Shown here: piece by piece, positions 37,001 through 51,002 of the stretch
How the letters are laid out: every line of letters starts with the position of its first letter
Numbering within the stretch: position 1 is the first letter of the stretch
Source of the DNA: Parascedosporium putredinis
Lineage: Eukaryota > Ascomycota > Sordariomycetes > Microascales > Microascaceae
NCBI GenBank assembly: GCA_949357655.1
Contig: CASHTG010000001.1
Span: 248,001-312,000 of the forward strand
Length of the DNA stretch: 64,000 bases
Reading direction: 5' to 3'
The notes under the pieces: generated by a model
What the model was told of the DNA's origin: nothing
Database searches by the model: none
Seen by the model: only the letters and a program-made list of their open reading frames with translations
Program-made: the position numbers and the translations under genes

Positions 37001-37632
37001 ACCTTCTTTTTATCTGTTACATTCTTTCTTGTCCCTATCTCGGCCACCCCTTCTAAGGGGTAAAGGAAAGCAGATCGGGGACGGAGAAGCTGGAAAAGAA
37101 ATGCCATTTGGCCTCGGAATCCTCTGAGCGGCCCAAGGAGTTACCATGGCTGGTCGCTGGATAATAAAGAATCTTGAATCGCGGTAGGCGGTGCCTGGTC
37201 AATCCCAGAGCACAGATATACACTTTTGCATCATCAGGACAACACAATTTTTGCCCTCTACGGAGGAAAAGCAGGTTCATGGTGCAAGCTTCGTGCACAA
37301 AGAAATTGCAGACGGTTATCCCAGGGCCTAACGTGGAAACGAGATGAAGCTGGGAAATTGAACAATGGCTCGAGACGGGGAACGGTGTGCCACAGCAGCA
37401 GGACGAGCCACAGCCGGATGGGTCACTCAATTGTTTTCGAATCAACTGCTTTCAAACAAAGTATATATCTACTATTCTGGGTAATTGCTTGCACGAACCT
37501 GGTCTTTTTGGCATTCTACTGTCGTCCAGCAGAGCTCCTACTCCGCCTATCAATTCTAGGAGGCGATGGAGGGCCAAGGACGGTCCACAAAGGGGTTGAT
37601 CGATGGTGAAAATACGAATACTGCTTGCCTGT

Positions 37633-37695
<63 letters not shown>

Positions 37696-40135
37696 GGTGG
37701 GTGTGTCTAGACGTAGCCGTGTGAGTGCGTAGGTGGGTGCGCGCGGCAAGACTTGTTGAAAAGTGAGGGGTGGGCCTTGAAGCTCCTTGGCCTATTTCTG
37801 ACAGTTATCAATGGAGACCGGCCTCCACGCGATTTCTTCTCCCCACCTTTATCATAGTACTTTCGGTCCATTTCCCGTCATAGGCCATGAGCCGTCCCCA
37901 TTCAGATGATTCTCAGTGAGATCCCCGTTGGTTTTGAGCTATATTGGCCTGCATTATAGACTTCTCCCTTTCGACTGACTGCACAATGCCTGTTGCCCCC
38001 AAGCGACCCTCTCGCCCACTTCAACCCTGGTCATCTGCAATTTCATGAACCGACTTTCCCTCACCCTCCGCCCCCCGGCCCAAATCCGAAGTACTCCACA
38101 ACCCTGCCAGCCACCATTCCCTTCTTGTCTCTCATCGGCGCAACTGCCCAACGGTTTCTAGAAAATTGCGGGCCAAGAACCTCCCTGAGCCGTCGGAGGA
38201 TTCTTCTCTCGAAACTAATCCTCAGCGTGACTTCGCTTTTCAAGGAGGGAGGCATGGGTGAATGTGGGCGGGGCTCGGTGGCTTTCCCGTTGTCGAGCGC
38301 TCCGCCCTCACCCACATCCCCCATCACCCTACTCTCCCCCTAAATCCCTGCGAGGTTGTAGTAGGCCCTGGTTCCCGCTTGGTGTGAAGGGAGTGGATGC
38401 GATCTTTCTCTTTGCCCTGGCTTTCTAGCGGGTCTCGATGTTTTTCTCTTGTCGCGAGGGGCATAGCTCCAGATGATCCTGGCTGGCGCAAGATGCCCCT
38501 GAGATCCTTCTATCAGAGGCCAGAGACTTTTGGGAGACACGCGCACAACCACGGCCACCATCCGAGGTACTAGCCGAGGATGAGGTACTTCCAACGTGGG
38601 AGAACCTGCCCTAGAGGGGAAAGGTTGGAGTTCCTTATCCCTTTCCCCTTGGTCGACGAGGCACTTCAATCCCCGTTATGATTTCTGCTACGAGACGCCT
38701 CCTTCTTGACTGGGGGCCTCTCTCCGTTTCTACCCCCAAACCTCGAGGGACTCTTTGCGAGTTGGGTATCTGTCCTTGTAGCTTGTCGTCTGGTGTACTC
38801 TGGCTCTGCCCCTCCAAAAACCACCTTCCCCTCCCCAGTCAAAGACCTTTGCACTCGGCAGACACGAAGTTAGCGAGACCCCAATTCCCAACTTGGCTTG
38901 GAACCCTACCCCCGTACGTGGAAAAGCTTTCCCGTGCAAGTGGGTTTGGCAGGCACTTCGGGTCATCGTAGTCGTTCACAAAAGATTGCGACGGGGGTCA
39001 AGACACAAAACCTGGTCCGCACTTTCCCACATCCACAGGCCTTTTGTACTCGAAGGAACAAGGAGCATCACTGGGCTTGTGCTACACCTGCATGTCTCTT
39101 TCTTGTTTTCCTTTTTCTTTCCTCGTTTTCTCAACTTCTGATATATCTCCATCTGTTATTGATACCCCCAAATTATCCCATTTCCCTGGCCCCATCTTCA
39201 AATAGGCGCATTGTTGAAGAGAAGACGAAGCAGGCCACGCGCCCGAAAAGGTCATCAAAGCTCAGATTCGCCATTGCTGGGATTCCTGAGAGCCGAATTC
39301 TATTTCATCCTCGTTGCGGCCGGATCATCCTGTTTCTTCGGGGACGTTTCCTTCTTTTCAACCCCTTGTCCCACCGCCGAATATTACCTCTTCTCGCCAT
39401 CTCGCACTTCAACATACTTTGTCTCTGCGCTTCATCACCATTGTCTCGCCCTACCGCCCGCGCGCGCTTGGCTGGCCTCCCGACACCCTGCGAACCTTGG
39501 TTGGACGTGCAACTACGTGCATGAGAACCTGCACTATCGTCTGTTGGGGTCGTTGAGAAGGGCCATTGTGGTTCTAAAAGCACCAAAAAGCCGTGCTCAG
39601 GTCGAGACTTCTTGACAACAAGGTCCATCCAACCCCTCGCCTTCCTTGCGGGAGAGAGCAAGCAACAGAGCTGCTTGTCAAAGTCTCCACTATCAGGAGA
39701 CACCTGTCGACTTTGTTCCCTCTCACTTCACACCTTCCCTGTTCCTCGCACCCCTAGTGTACTGTGACAGTACACCACGGAGGTCCTCTTTGAAAAGAGA
39801 GTATACACTCCCCCGGCCACCCTCCGTGTCCCTCACACCCCCTCCCGACGATTCAACTCCTCCCATCGACCATAAGTCTTGGGAGTATACAAGTATACTA
39901 TCTCCCTGCAACCTTTAAGCCCATCAACCCATAAGACTCTCAATTCTATCCTTTGATCCAACCACCAAAGGGGCACCTGGCAGTGGCGAGCAAGAAAGCG
40001 GACTTCTTAGCTTCTCCATCCTCTCCTTTCGGCTCCAACTGCGCCAGCTATTCCATCGACCTAGCTTGGTAAAGAAAAACCAGGCTGCGACAATCGCTCT
40101 CTAATATCGTGAGGACGTCCACGCTTTAGCCATCC
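34065..40135. other. Upstream region of vib-1 with no supported gene
   Basis: No recognisable coding sequence. From about 37.9 kb onward the plus strand becomes C/T-rich in blocks, as in long leaders of fungal regulatory genes. A long TG microsatellite lies near 37.64 kb. The stretch may hold distal promoter elements, upstream ORFs or leader introns of vib-1. Confidence 0.45.
37629..37706 (+). repeat. (TG)n microsatellite with GGGT tail
   Basis: About 25 TG units run into four or five GGGT units, ending near 37703. It is the longest simple repeat in the window and lies about 2.6 kb upstream of the likely vib-1 start. Confidence 0.92.
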
Positions 40136-40315
40136 GTGAGCCGACCCTCTTCCAGGTCGATCTGGTCGATCACCGGCACAGAAAGCGGGGAGAACTTGCC
40201 CTTCTTTTTTCTTGTTTTTTTTTCTGGCCCTTCAAACAGAGACTCGCCAACTGATGCTCTCATGACAACCACAACTACCACCGCCACTACCACCACAAAT
40301 ACCTTCCCGGCCACC

Positions 40316-42715
40316 ATGGCAGACTTGAAGGCAGAACCGGCGCCTTCGAGCATCTGGTCCAACTATGGCAGCCCGGTTCACATGACGACGGCTCGATTCA
40401 ATCCGCCGATGGAATCTAGCCTTCCTAACCCCTCTTCGACCGGCTCACAACACACAGCGCGGCCGAGGAATCATCCAATGGAGCAACCCGCATACTCGTA
40501 CAACCGCTTCCCGGGCCACGATGATTCAGATGCGTACGAGCGACATCAACCCCATCCCAGCCTCAGCTCGCACCAGAGCTACCCGAGTCTGAAAAGGACG
40601 TTTTCGCAGACTGAGCAGCCACCGTATCAGGACATGGTCCAGGAAATTAGGGATGACAACTCCAAGCTGTCGGTCAACCACGACCACAAGCTCCTCTCCT
40701 TCAAGAGGACGCAGGACAAGATGACCATTGTGGATCAACACGGCAGAATCCAGCAGCTTGAGCTGTCTGCCCAACTCCACGGCATGTTTTTCCTTTCTGA
40801 GATGCCCTCGAGCAGCAGCGACGGAACTCTCCTCCAACCCGAACTCACCTGCTACCGCCGAAATTTGTTCCAGATCAGCGGCTCTCTAATCACGCCTCGC
40901 GGCCAGCTTTCCGTTGTTAATGAGGCCGGAGAAACTGTGCCTGTCAATAACGTCGAAGTCACCATCTCTGCCATCGAATCCGTCGATGGAAACCCGGTCC
41001 GCTTGATCGTCATTCCCTGGAAGACGCCCCCAAACTCACCTGAGATACCCCAAAGTCCCGATCAAGAGCCCCAGTCACTTCCCTAATCCCTTTCCAAGAG
41101 GACGGTTCCGAGGCCGATGGAGAGTACGCAGTATACCCGATTGGCTGGAGGCGGTTGCAATTTAGAATGTAAGTTCTGCTGATTACCATGGTTTCCGTTT
41201 TGGATCTTCAATCTTGGGCGAGGACATGGCTTTTAGACCCGACCTCGAAGTGAAGCCAAGTCCACAATGAAAATAAGACGGGGAATGTCTAGCTAACACA
41301 GCTCATCCTTTAACAGAGCAACGGCGAACAATGGTAGGAGAAAGGAGCTGCAGCAACACTTTGTTCTCCATCTGAAAGTGATGGGAACTCTTTCAAACGG
41401 TAGTAAGGCTGTTCTGGCCGAGTCGACGACGGCCCCGATTGTTGTTCGAGGAAGGAGTCCCCGTAACTTCCAGGCTCGCAAGGAAATACCTCTGCTAGGT
41501 TCAAGCGCGGGGTCTCGGGGTCAGGCCCTAGTGGAGACGGGACTTGGAATTGTGGCTGGGCCATTGTCGGTTAAGCCAAGTGACAAATCCCGGGAGTTGA
41601 TATGCAACCGCCTCGGTCCGCCTTCACATTCTCTGCACCGAAGATGCCGGGGAGCCAGATGGGCATGCGATCCAAGTAAGTTCCCTGTTGTCCCTGACTT
41701 GTCATTTTGCGGGCAGCGTCCACGTTCCTCTCATAGTGGGTGAGCTGTCTGGTACCAGAATGACCCCCACTCGTGGGGTAAACATGGTCTGGTCTCACTC
41801 GTGGTTGCTTGGGCGCGTGATGATGGAAGAGGGGTTTGGGTGCCCGCAAATTAGATAATTGATATTGGGGACTCATCGGGTCTTCATTGCGGAAAAATGA
41901 CCAAAAATAAGGGTTAACTGGCGTGGACGGTCGCTAACTGGTAGTTAAACAGCTCTTACCCTTCGTGGAACCCACCTGCCCATATGCCGCAGATTCCGGT
42001 TTCCGGACCAAGCAACTACTCGTCGACCACGATCGGATCAGAGCCGTACGCCAAGGTCCCCTTGTCTGGCGGCAACAACTATACGGCGGAGCCCCAGGAG
42101 ATGCCACTCCAGACGTCGATGCCGTCTGTTCAGCTTTCGCTGGCCAGTAGCGATTCGCAACCTGCGATCCGAACCCAGTATGCCTACGCTCCCTCAACCA
42201 CGGCGCCACCTCCCCAACTGTCAATCCCCTCCCAAGGAGGCGACAATTCTTTGAGCGTACCGCGCTACGTAGATAGCAACCCCCGGCCCTCCAAGTCTCC
42301 CCGTCACGCAAACCACGGAAGCGTTCACAGCGCGGGCTCCCTATCGAACAATGACAGTGCCGGCGAGTACCGCTACGCCAACTCATATCACGACGTGGCC
42401 CTCAACAACAGCAACACCAACTCTTCCGGTGAGATGACGAGCTCGTACGCGACGGAACCGAATCCGCCCCCACCCCGGGACTACTACCCTCCTTCCAACA
42501 CGTGGACCAGCACCGCGGGAGGGCCGAACTCGACGGTTTCGTACACGACAGGCGAGGCAAGAACATACACATATCCGGAACCCTATAAGGGTGGAAACAC
42601 AAGTGGTTCCGCGGCGCCACCGCCTCCACCATCCCGCGTCAATACGACGCCCGCAGCCACCAACGCGCCGGTATATGGGAGTGGCCTGAACCATTACTCT
42701 TGGAGTACCAACTAA
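40316..42715 (+). CDS. vib-1: NDT80/PhoG-fold transcription factor VIB-1 (XprG homologue)
   Basis: A nuclear regulator of the p53-like Ndt80 fold. In Neurospora VIB-1 is needed for heterokaryon-incompatibility cell death and extracellular protease expression; Aspergillus XprG controls the starvation response. Exons are 40316-41168, 41317-41675 and 41953-42715, with introns GTAAGT to ACAG at both. The ATG at 40316 has an ideal context (CCACCATGG); an in-frame ATG at 40136 would add 60 residues of Thr-rich, poorly conserved sequence, and another lies at 40262. The DNA-binding domain carries LTCYRRNLFQISGSL, YPIGWRRLQF, KELQQHFVLHL and VVRGRSPRNFQARKEIPLLG. The C-terminus is Ser/Pro/Asn-rich and disordered. 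Two one-base losses break it, at the CCC of 41081-41083 (an apparent stop after QSLP) and near 41592-41599. Adding both yields exactly 659 codons including the stop. Confidence 0.92.
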
Positions 42716-45700
42716 AATGATGAAGTCCCTTTCGGAGTTATGTTTTGTTTAACGGGGAAGAGGATACTTACGACATGCATGAGTCCTGTTCAACCTGTCA
42801 ACCTCCGCGCCCTCTGCCGCCATTCTCTTGTTATCTTTCTCCCGTCGTATATTAATGCCCAAGAGCTCCCTGGAACGTACGCGTTGTGTGGTTGACCATT
42901 GTTTTCTATACCCCAGCAGCAACTGGCGGTGGTTTTTTCTTGTTATTTTTTTCTTCCCTTTTGCACCGTCGACTTGTCGTTTTCCACCGTTGCCTCCCTT
43001 CCTTTGCGCTTCGTTTGTTTCCTTTTAGTTTCGCGTGTTGTTGGCTGTTATTGAGGCCATGTATGAGTAGGGTACGGAATTCTTTGGCGAGGAAAAAGAC
43101 GAGCCACGTTTTGTTGTTCGTTCGTCGCGATTACCGGACAGGACGTACAAACCTTTTTCTTCTTCTTTGCTCCTGTGGCGGCCATCTTTGAGACATCATT
43201 TTTCTGCCTTGTTTTTGCCCAGCTAAACGCTGTTTCGTTTGTGCTGTGCTCTGGTTCGTCATTTGTCCTTTCCTTTCCTACATGTCCTTTCCTGGTCTCA
43301 TAAAAACGACTTGTCCGCGGTAGTGTCATGTCGAGAATATATACTGGGCGTCTATCGTCTTGATTTTCTAATATGCCTTTGGTTGTCTTCTTTCAGTCAG
43401 GTCTTGCGTTGGCTTTTGGAGTTCTGCCGGTGCTTCGAGCCTCCATGTGTGCATGTGTACGATTTCCGAGACGTACTTGATTTCTCTTGTTTTCCCTCCA
43501 TTATCAGCCGACATGATTAAATGATATAGCGAAAATACAAGGCGCGGCTTGAAAAGATGATTCATGAAAGAACCATCTATTCGATGTTAATTCCCAAGAG
43601 GCGTCCCTGCCCCGTGGCCGGGATGGCCTTCATGTTAATCGGCTCGTTCATCTGTTCCCAGGAAGAGTTGATCCTGTCAGAATGGTCCGGGCGTCGGAGT
43701 CTTCTCAGTAATTCTGCGTGTGGCTTTCTGCCGCTTTGGTACGAAAGGTGCCCGACTTGATTCGATAGAACCATTCGACAGCGGGCAGGCATTCTTGCGT
43801 GCGAGAATCCATCGTAGAGATAGGGGCGAGGTAATTCCCAGGCTGGGAGCGAAACCCGGTTGGAAACTAAGGTAATCGATTGGGCTGTTGGGCTTTGTCG
43901 TCTCGTAGGAGGGGTTGGTGGTGGAGGAAGCTCGACTTGCTATTTCTCTCTTCGCGCATCCTTCTCTTTCCTTTCCCTTGACTTTTATATGGATACATGT
44001 ATGTTGTTGGGAGCTTGAAGAAAGGCGGCATTAGCGAAACACGACTTCACTTTCCTTTCGGTTTGCGTTCTTCGGCCGCCAGTCAAGAGTGGGGGCGGCA
44101 GAGCGGCTCTCCGTGCCGTTGATCAACTTTTTTCAGGTCCGCCGAGCTGTGGATCCCCGAAAATTCCGATATTGGGGGCCGGGTCGCAAAATTCGGCTCT
44201 CGGGGAAAAACAATCCTTTCGGCCGTCATTCTTTTTCCGTTTCCCGATAGTTGGCATCGTCGGACGTGATGATGGGCCCTCTTCGACTAGAGGCCCAAGG
44301 CTGAGACTCCTTTTAAACACGTTTAGACCCTTTGCTTTTCACTCTCGCGACCCGATTCGCCTGTAAGTTCATTTCAAGTTCGATCCTGATTTCTCAGCCC
44401 GCCATGTCGTGGTAGGAATAGCTGGTTCTATAGCGACCGGATGTCTCTGTTACGTTTCGTAAATTTATCACGAACTAACCGGAGCCAGGCAACAGAAAAC
44501 CACGCATTACGATACCTTTTGTACCATGTTGTCCTAGATTTCTCCCACTGAGATGGGTTCGAACAAAACAATCGTTTCCGTTAGTTTTTGAGGAGCGAAG
44601 GGTCGCAAGAATACATAGTAAACCTCTGACCCCCAACGAGCAAGGCAGAGGGTCTCCGTTCAAGATAGGGCTGAAAGAGTTGGGATAGCACGCAACCCCT
44701 ATAACCGGTTAACCACGAGCGTAAGCGATAGCCGGTGCTCGATGAGTCGTTTGAGACCGCGTGCCTAGAGAGCTAGAGAGCGAACAGCACGATCGTGTTT
44801 CTGTCGTGTCCAGGCAAAGGCAAAGCCAGACTCCCCTTACCATTTCTTCGCTCTTCGGCATGCCGCACTCCTTCGCCTCGTCGAGTAAGAACGACTAGCA
44901 TCTCGTTGGGCCCTTGTAAACAGTTTCCCGGGAGCAGGTGTTCTAGGCGTTGTCTAGCAGAAGATCCGCACGTTATAGCGTACTGGTGAAAGAGTTTTGT
45001 TGGTCTTTGGGGGTGGTAGGCCTCGCATCCCGGGGAGGGGGTAAGCCGGCGAGGGGCTAGTGTGCGCCCCAATAAACCTGGCTTTGCCATCTCTCCTTCT
45101 TTCTCTCGTTTCGGGCTTCCGGGCTCCTTGTTGACGACACGACTGAGGCGGGATCTAATCCATTTCCCACCTCGCCCATGCCACCCCCGACTGCCATTCT
45201 TCTATCCCGCCTACGCTCCTTGTCTTTTCTGTTCCTTGTGTAGTGTTGAGATGATGCATGGCTCTAGAAAAGGATGTCAACCCGGTTGATTTGTGAGAAA
45301 TGAGGATTTCGTTTTGAGCGAGAAACTCGGAGAGACAAAGGAAACGACGTTGGTACGAGAAAGGGAAAAGACCCTCTTCCCCCTCCTTCTCCTCTCGCCT
45401 GGGCGGCGTTGTTCAAGTCAGTAAGGACTAGAAGGAAGGAAGCAAGGAAAAATGACGAGAATAAGGGAAGCGGCTCGACGTCGCCGCAGCCGCACCGCCT
45501 AATTATCATCACCCCTTTTTTCTCTTTTTCTTCTCTTTTTTTCTCTTTTTTTTTCTCTTTCGAGTTACCTTTGGCAATACTTGTGCTCTTGCTGCTGTTT
45601 CAAGTACCCGCGCTTGCAGGTTACACGAATATATAGATTCATTGTACGGCAATGCAGACTGCCGCGAGAGTCGTGATGGCATGTGTGAGAGGGAGTGGAG

Positions 45701-48700
45701 AGAGGGAGGGTGGGAAAGGGAAAGACAGTAGAATCACCCCGAGAAGAGGACCCGCCTTTCATTAATATCAGAAGGAAAGAAGAGGAGAGGAAGAAGGGCA
45801 TAAGCCGGGAATAGATGGATAAGTGAAAACGGTTTATCCCTTCCACCGGTACTTGGTGTGAGGGGCGGTTCCCGGGAACCGGAAGAAACAAAACAGAAAA
45901 AGAAGGAAAGATCTGAAGAAAAAACGGGGAGTAAAGGGATGAACTAATGGGAGAGAGGGGTGGAAGAATACCGAGGGAAGGGATAGGGTGATAAGGAGGG
46001 AAGGAGAAAAGGGAAAAAGAAGCGGGAGTTTGGGGGTAGAAACAGATTACCCGCGCGAGGTTAATTGACACAATCCAGGATATATAACGACTGGTCAATG
46101 CAAAGTAAAAAACGGCAACGGCAGACAAACCCCCAAAATCAGCATAAGCCGGCCGGCCGCTTTCCGCCGCGAAAGACAGAGAAAGGGTGGGATTAGGGTA
46201 TATGTATACATTTGGGTGGATGAGGAGACCGGGGACTGGCGTGCAGCACTGTCAGCCCGGTTTTCTCATGGCAATCAAAGGTATAAGTTCGGCCATACCG
46301 TCACATCCACTCGGGCTAAAGCCAGATCCGAAGCTAAAGGGCCCAAAGAAACAAGGTCAGCCAAGACAGGGCGAGCGACGGAGGTGGACGGATGGGGCAA
46401 GCCTAGCGCGGGAGATGGACAGAACTAGGCAAATCTCCCAATCCTCTGAATCCCCCAATCCGCTCATTCACTGGACAGGCGACAAGCACACTCCCGCTTT
46501 CCCTTCTTTCCGTATTCTCTCTCCGGCTCCGTTTTGTTCTGACCTTTGCCTGCCGTTGCTCGTTGCAATCCTCAGGCATGGTCGGAATCCATTAGCCGAG
46601 GGAAGGACAAAGACAGAGGATAGGTAAGGGATAAGTTGATAATTCACCAGATGAGGGCGTTGTGGCTTGACGGGATTTCGGGGATATTCGCTGGCAGATA
46701 CTTCTTTGGGTCCTGAATCCCTGCTAGAAGACGAGGGAAGGCAACATGTGGAGCGATATACACCGCACACAGGACATAAAGAGCCAAAAGAGGAATTGAA
46801 AGTATCACCGGGAGGGTAGATGAGAGAGGGCATGACTGGAGGGAGCAGAGAAAAAAAGAGCTGAAGAAGTATAGGGGCCACGACTAGAAGGTGATGGGCA
46901 CCAGTTGAGGAAACGCACAGATGACGAGCAGCAGGGGGTAGGTAGGATGTGGGTGGGCGGGTGAATCTGGGCGTCTTGTTGCGCGAATGCGGCTGGGTGA
47001 GGCAAGGGAATGACGGTGATGTGAAGGACTCGAGGAGGCGGTAGAAACGAGAAGAGAGAGGGCTAACGAGTACGCGTGTGGGTTGGCAAGGTCGGCTTTC
47101 CGGGGAGGGCAGTGGAGAAGGCGAGGCTGGGGGCACACGCCGAATTCGCTGTGATCATCTTAGAGAGAAAGATGTCATGAGGGCGGGATCGTCGCAGGGG
47201 AAGATGTGGGACGTGAGGGATCGAAGCGCGTATCACCTAGGGTCGAGGATGGACAGGGCACAACAGAACAGGTACTCTGGGCGAACCATTTCTTTGGGCA
47301 TTCGGACGCTGGGAGTCCTCCTTGGAGTGATGGTCCCTGGAAGGCAGAAATACTGGCGGCAAGAAGCGCTGAAAAGGGGATCCCTCCCCAAGCAGAAGAG
47401 ACGGAGAAAAGATGCCAAGCCCAGCTGGATCAGCTTCCACCCGGAGCAATGCGAGAAAGGATGGAGATTAGCGAGCTAGTCTAGGATCGGGAACAAGGGA
47501 ACAAAGGGAACAAGCGCACGCAAAGGGAGGGGGAGACTCAGGATGGTTACAGTGATCGACGACATGTGGAGACATCCATGAATCTTGCTAGGTTGTTGGT
47601 CTCTAATCTTTAAATCTTTTCAACACGCGATACGTTTTCCTTTCCGGGGCTGTCGCGCTTCTCCTCTTCCCTCCTTCTCCTTTCCACTTATTATCGATAA
47701 AAACAAGGGGTAAGCCACGTCTACCTTGGCATAGACTTGCTTGAAAGAAATGAAAGCAAGAATTAATGATATTTTCCTATAGTATTACAAGCTCGGAAGG
47801 CTTTGAAGCTTGGTTCCCTCCTCCCTCATGATTCAGACGTGTGTGGTCGGGCTGTCCCTCAAGAGGCCGAGCGGGGAGCAGGGGTGTTCTCAGAACCCGG
47901 ATCGACAAGCTATTTTGGACAGACCAGGGGTGGGACGTTTTTCCCTTGAACAGGTGGTGTGTGGGCGCCACCCATACAGAGACGCTGATCCCTGCTGGGC
48001 TGAAAATGCGTCAATAGCAGTGAAACGCCGTTGGCCAACGACAGCGCTGGTGGCTGCATCCCAGTGGGGAGAGGGGACCGACGAGATGGGGCGGGAGGAG
48101 AAGAGGGCGAGTTAAGTGGCTCCCAGCCGGAAAATAGGGAAGCGAGAGGGAATCATCAAGAGGGAACTACAAGTAGAGCTGGGCCGCGGCCGCCTCTCCG
48201 TTTTTGCTCTTCTCTTTTTTTTTTTTTTCTTTTTTTTTCTTTTTCTCCCTCCGTTTTCTTTTTCCTTTCTTCTTATTATTGCTCTTATTTCCCTCTTCTC
48301 CCTCTCCCCTTATTTTTACTCTCTCCTAGCTTACTCCAATAAAAGACATAGTATATTGATTGGTGAAGGGGCAGATATGTATTGCTACTCCGGTGCTCGT
48401 TCGCCTTTCCATCCTTAGCTTGCAGGGCGAAGACCTGAGAGCGGCTCGAGGTGCAAGGCGGATGTTTTCTTCGTACGATTAGGCTTAACCTCCTAAACGG
48501 GAACCAGGTGCTCCATGAACGAGTCGGGGATTTACGATTAATACACTACACTACAGCTTTCCAGGAACCATGACTGGGATGGACCCGCGAAGGAAGGGGA
48601 GGTGGAGTCACTAACCACATCACCGCACTCGATAGTTTGGCCAGACTAGAAGGAGGTAGGTGGGGGATAACAAGGCGCTAATAAGAACAGCAACTTTGTT

Positions 48701-51002
48701 GTCGCACGGTTAATCCTGTAATAATACCGTGGCACTGGTCTGGGAGAATTCGCTCCGCCTCTCAAACTCGCCCTTCTCCCTCCCCAAAAGCAAGTATAAT
48801 CTATTTCGGACCAATTCCGAGAATGGAGCCAGTAGAGGGACGGGGCTGAACGGTGGGGCACCATCTCTTCGATCTCCTTTCTCCCTTGAGCGAGGTGTCG
48901 CTTGTACTATTATGTTGCTCTATGGCCGGCCAAGACGACTAGAATGGAAATTTAGAGCTCGCACCTTTTTATTTGCCTTCAGTGTTCATCGCCTCCTTGT
49001 TTTGGCGAAGGCTATGGAGAGAGGGGGATGAAGAAGGAAAGGGAAAGAAGGCTTAAACGTAGATATCAATGTATCTGGCCCTTTTGGGGGCCTTTCTACA
49101 TATTTTCCTTCCACTCACACATAACCGGATGCTAATGTCATTAACCGCTATGACGATGACGTCCTAGACCTCTAGGAGGGGGCTTCCCAAGGAGAGGAAA
49201 AGGGCCGAGGCTAGGCCCATTTGTTTATCCATACATCTGAATACCCTCTTGTGATAAGTAGTGTCTTTGACGTTGGGGCCTCTACCGTTCCCCAGCCTCG
49301 GTGCGGCCCCTCGGAGAACAGCCGGAAGAGACAACCGCAGAAAGATGACCCAAAAAGAAAGAAGGCCGCTGCAAGGGGAGGAGGAGGAAAGGGACAGCGA
49401 AGGGTCTTGAGCTGAAAACGACAGCGAATGCGAACGGTGAGTGCACGGAGACCATGATATTTTAGCTCGACAGCTCTGCTCTAGCCGCTTGTCAAGGCCA
49501 AACCAGCGCTAGTCGGGCCATCCGGGCGGGCCTACACTAAGAGGCTGAAAAGTGAACCGACAAGAGGAACATTATTCTTATGAAAGCTCCCGTCTTGGGA
49601 ATCGGCCTGCCTTGGCACCTTGTCCACTCTGATACCAAAGAAGCATGTTCGGGTTCGAGCCTTTGTTCTCTTTGCATTTTTCCTTCTTTTTTATTCTTAG
49701 AATTTTTATTTTATTTTTTACTTTAGAAGCAAATGATAGATAATACATAGATCAAGCGACAGTTGAAGGTTGAAGGATATCGTGACAGAGGCTGGCAACG
49801 CAATTATTCACGTCCTCGAATCAGGTTGGGCACATACAAAAATACAAAAAGAGACGAACATATTATCTCGGTAGCGTGACTTCGATAGGATGACGACGAG
49901 TCGTTCCTGTCTCTTATACTAATACCCTGTTGATATGTTTGCTCATTCGGCATTTGATCACTTGCAGATCACCATCATCCCGTCCGCTAGCTGGCCTGCG
50001 GAGGAGCCACCTATTACCACGCTGCAGGTGACAATCGATATGGGTCATGTTTGGATAATTATTGGGAAAGAGTTGACAGGGACTGGGCCAAGCCCAAGCC
50101 ATTCTTTTCCCTCATCTCCTCCCCTCCTTTCTCATGTAACGGTGGAAACTGCCTATTTGTCGTGCTATAGCTAGGGTTCTAAGTATACTAGTGACCGTTA
50201 ACAACAGAAATCACCGATGGGAGCATTGATGTTTCGCAGGAGAAGACGGGAAATGGGTAAGACGGATGGTGGTATCGGGGGCTGGTGCAATGACGCCAAA
50301 AGCATAGGTGGAGAATCTAAAGTCCCAGTGCTGAGATTTGGTGGACTCTGCTGGCGAGGATCGGCAAACTGGTTTGGGAGCAATTCTGGCCAATGGACTG
50401 AAGATTCTCACATCTCCATTCCCAAGTTATTGTATTATTGAATTTTGTGCCGTGGAAGCCAGGCTGGGTTGGGGTGCCATGTTGGGAAATGGCTGGCGGC
50501 AAGCCAAGGCTCGATTTTCTGCGAGCAATCTATGATCACAATAGACAGGTAGAAAGGTGGTCGTCATAGTCCGACATGGTGACCATTTGATCGAACCGCT
50601 CATGCCTGTGGTTTCGCTGACATTCGGGGAACTGCAACTGCCAATTATTCGGCTATCTTTATTAAAAATGAAAAACCACCAGCGACCCAAACAAAAGGCA
50701 TAAGGCCGAAAATGGGAGGTGCGGACAAGGGGAAAGGAAAAAATGGCCTGGAGTTGTTCGATGGCGCTGCTGACATAATATCTCTCCGTCCTCGTCCTGT
50801 CCTTGAAGATCTGAAAAATCGTGCGTCACAAACGATGGTAAAAACTTGAAGCCACTCCCATTTCCTCTTAACGCTGCCTAACCCGTTGGTACAAGACGCC
50901 AATGATCGTTTTCATTATTCCGTCTGTAATCAGTCAAAGATTATGTTGGGACAATAGCGAAGGAAGACAAAGGACAACAGCACACGCCAAGGCCTTCATG
51001 CC
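42716..51002. other. 8.3 kb interval between vib-1 and the DUF2011 gene, no supported gene
   Basis: The first ~800 bases look like a T-rich 3' UTR of vib-1. Beyond that only motif-free frames occur, the longest a 222-codon minus-strand frame at 46468-47136 of Ser/Pro/Leu-rich composition. A pyrimidine tract near 48.2-48.3 kb and A/G-rich blocks near 45.4-46.1 kb resemble UTRs. I could not identify a protein, tRNA or mobile element. Confidence 0.45.

Noticed and set aside
46468..47136. 222-codon minus-strand ORF between vib-1 and the DUF2011 gene
   Set aside because: Ser/Pro/Leu-rich translation of a purine-rich plus strand; no motif or splice context.
49600..49665. Possible tRNA with a GGTTCGAGCC B-box-like string
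   Set aside because: No A box, no foldable acceptor or anticodon arm around it.
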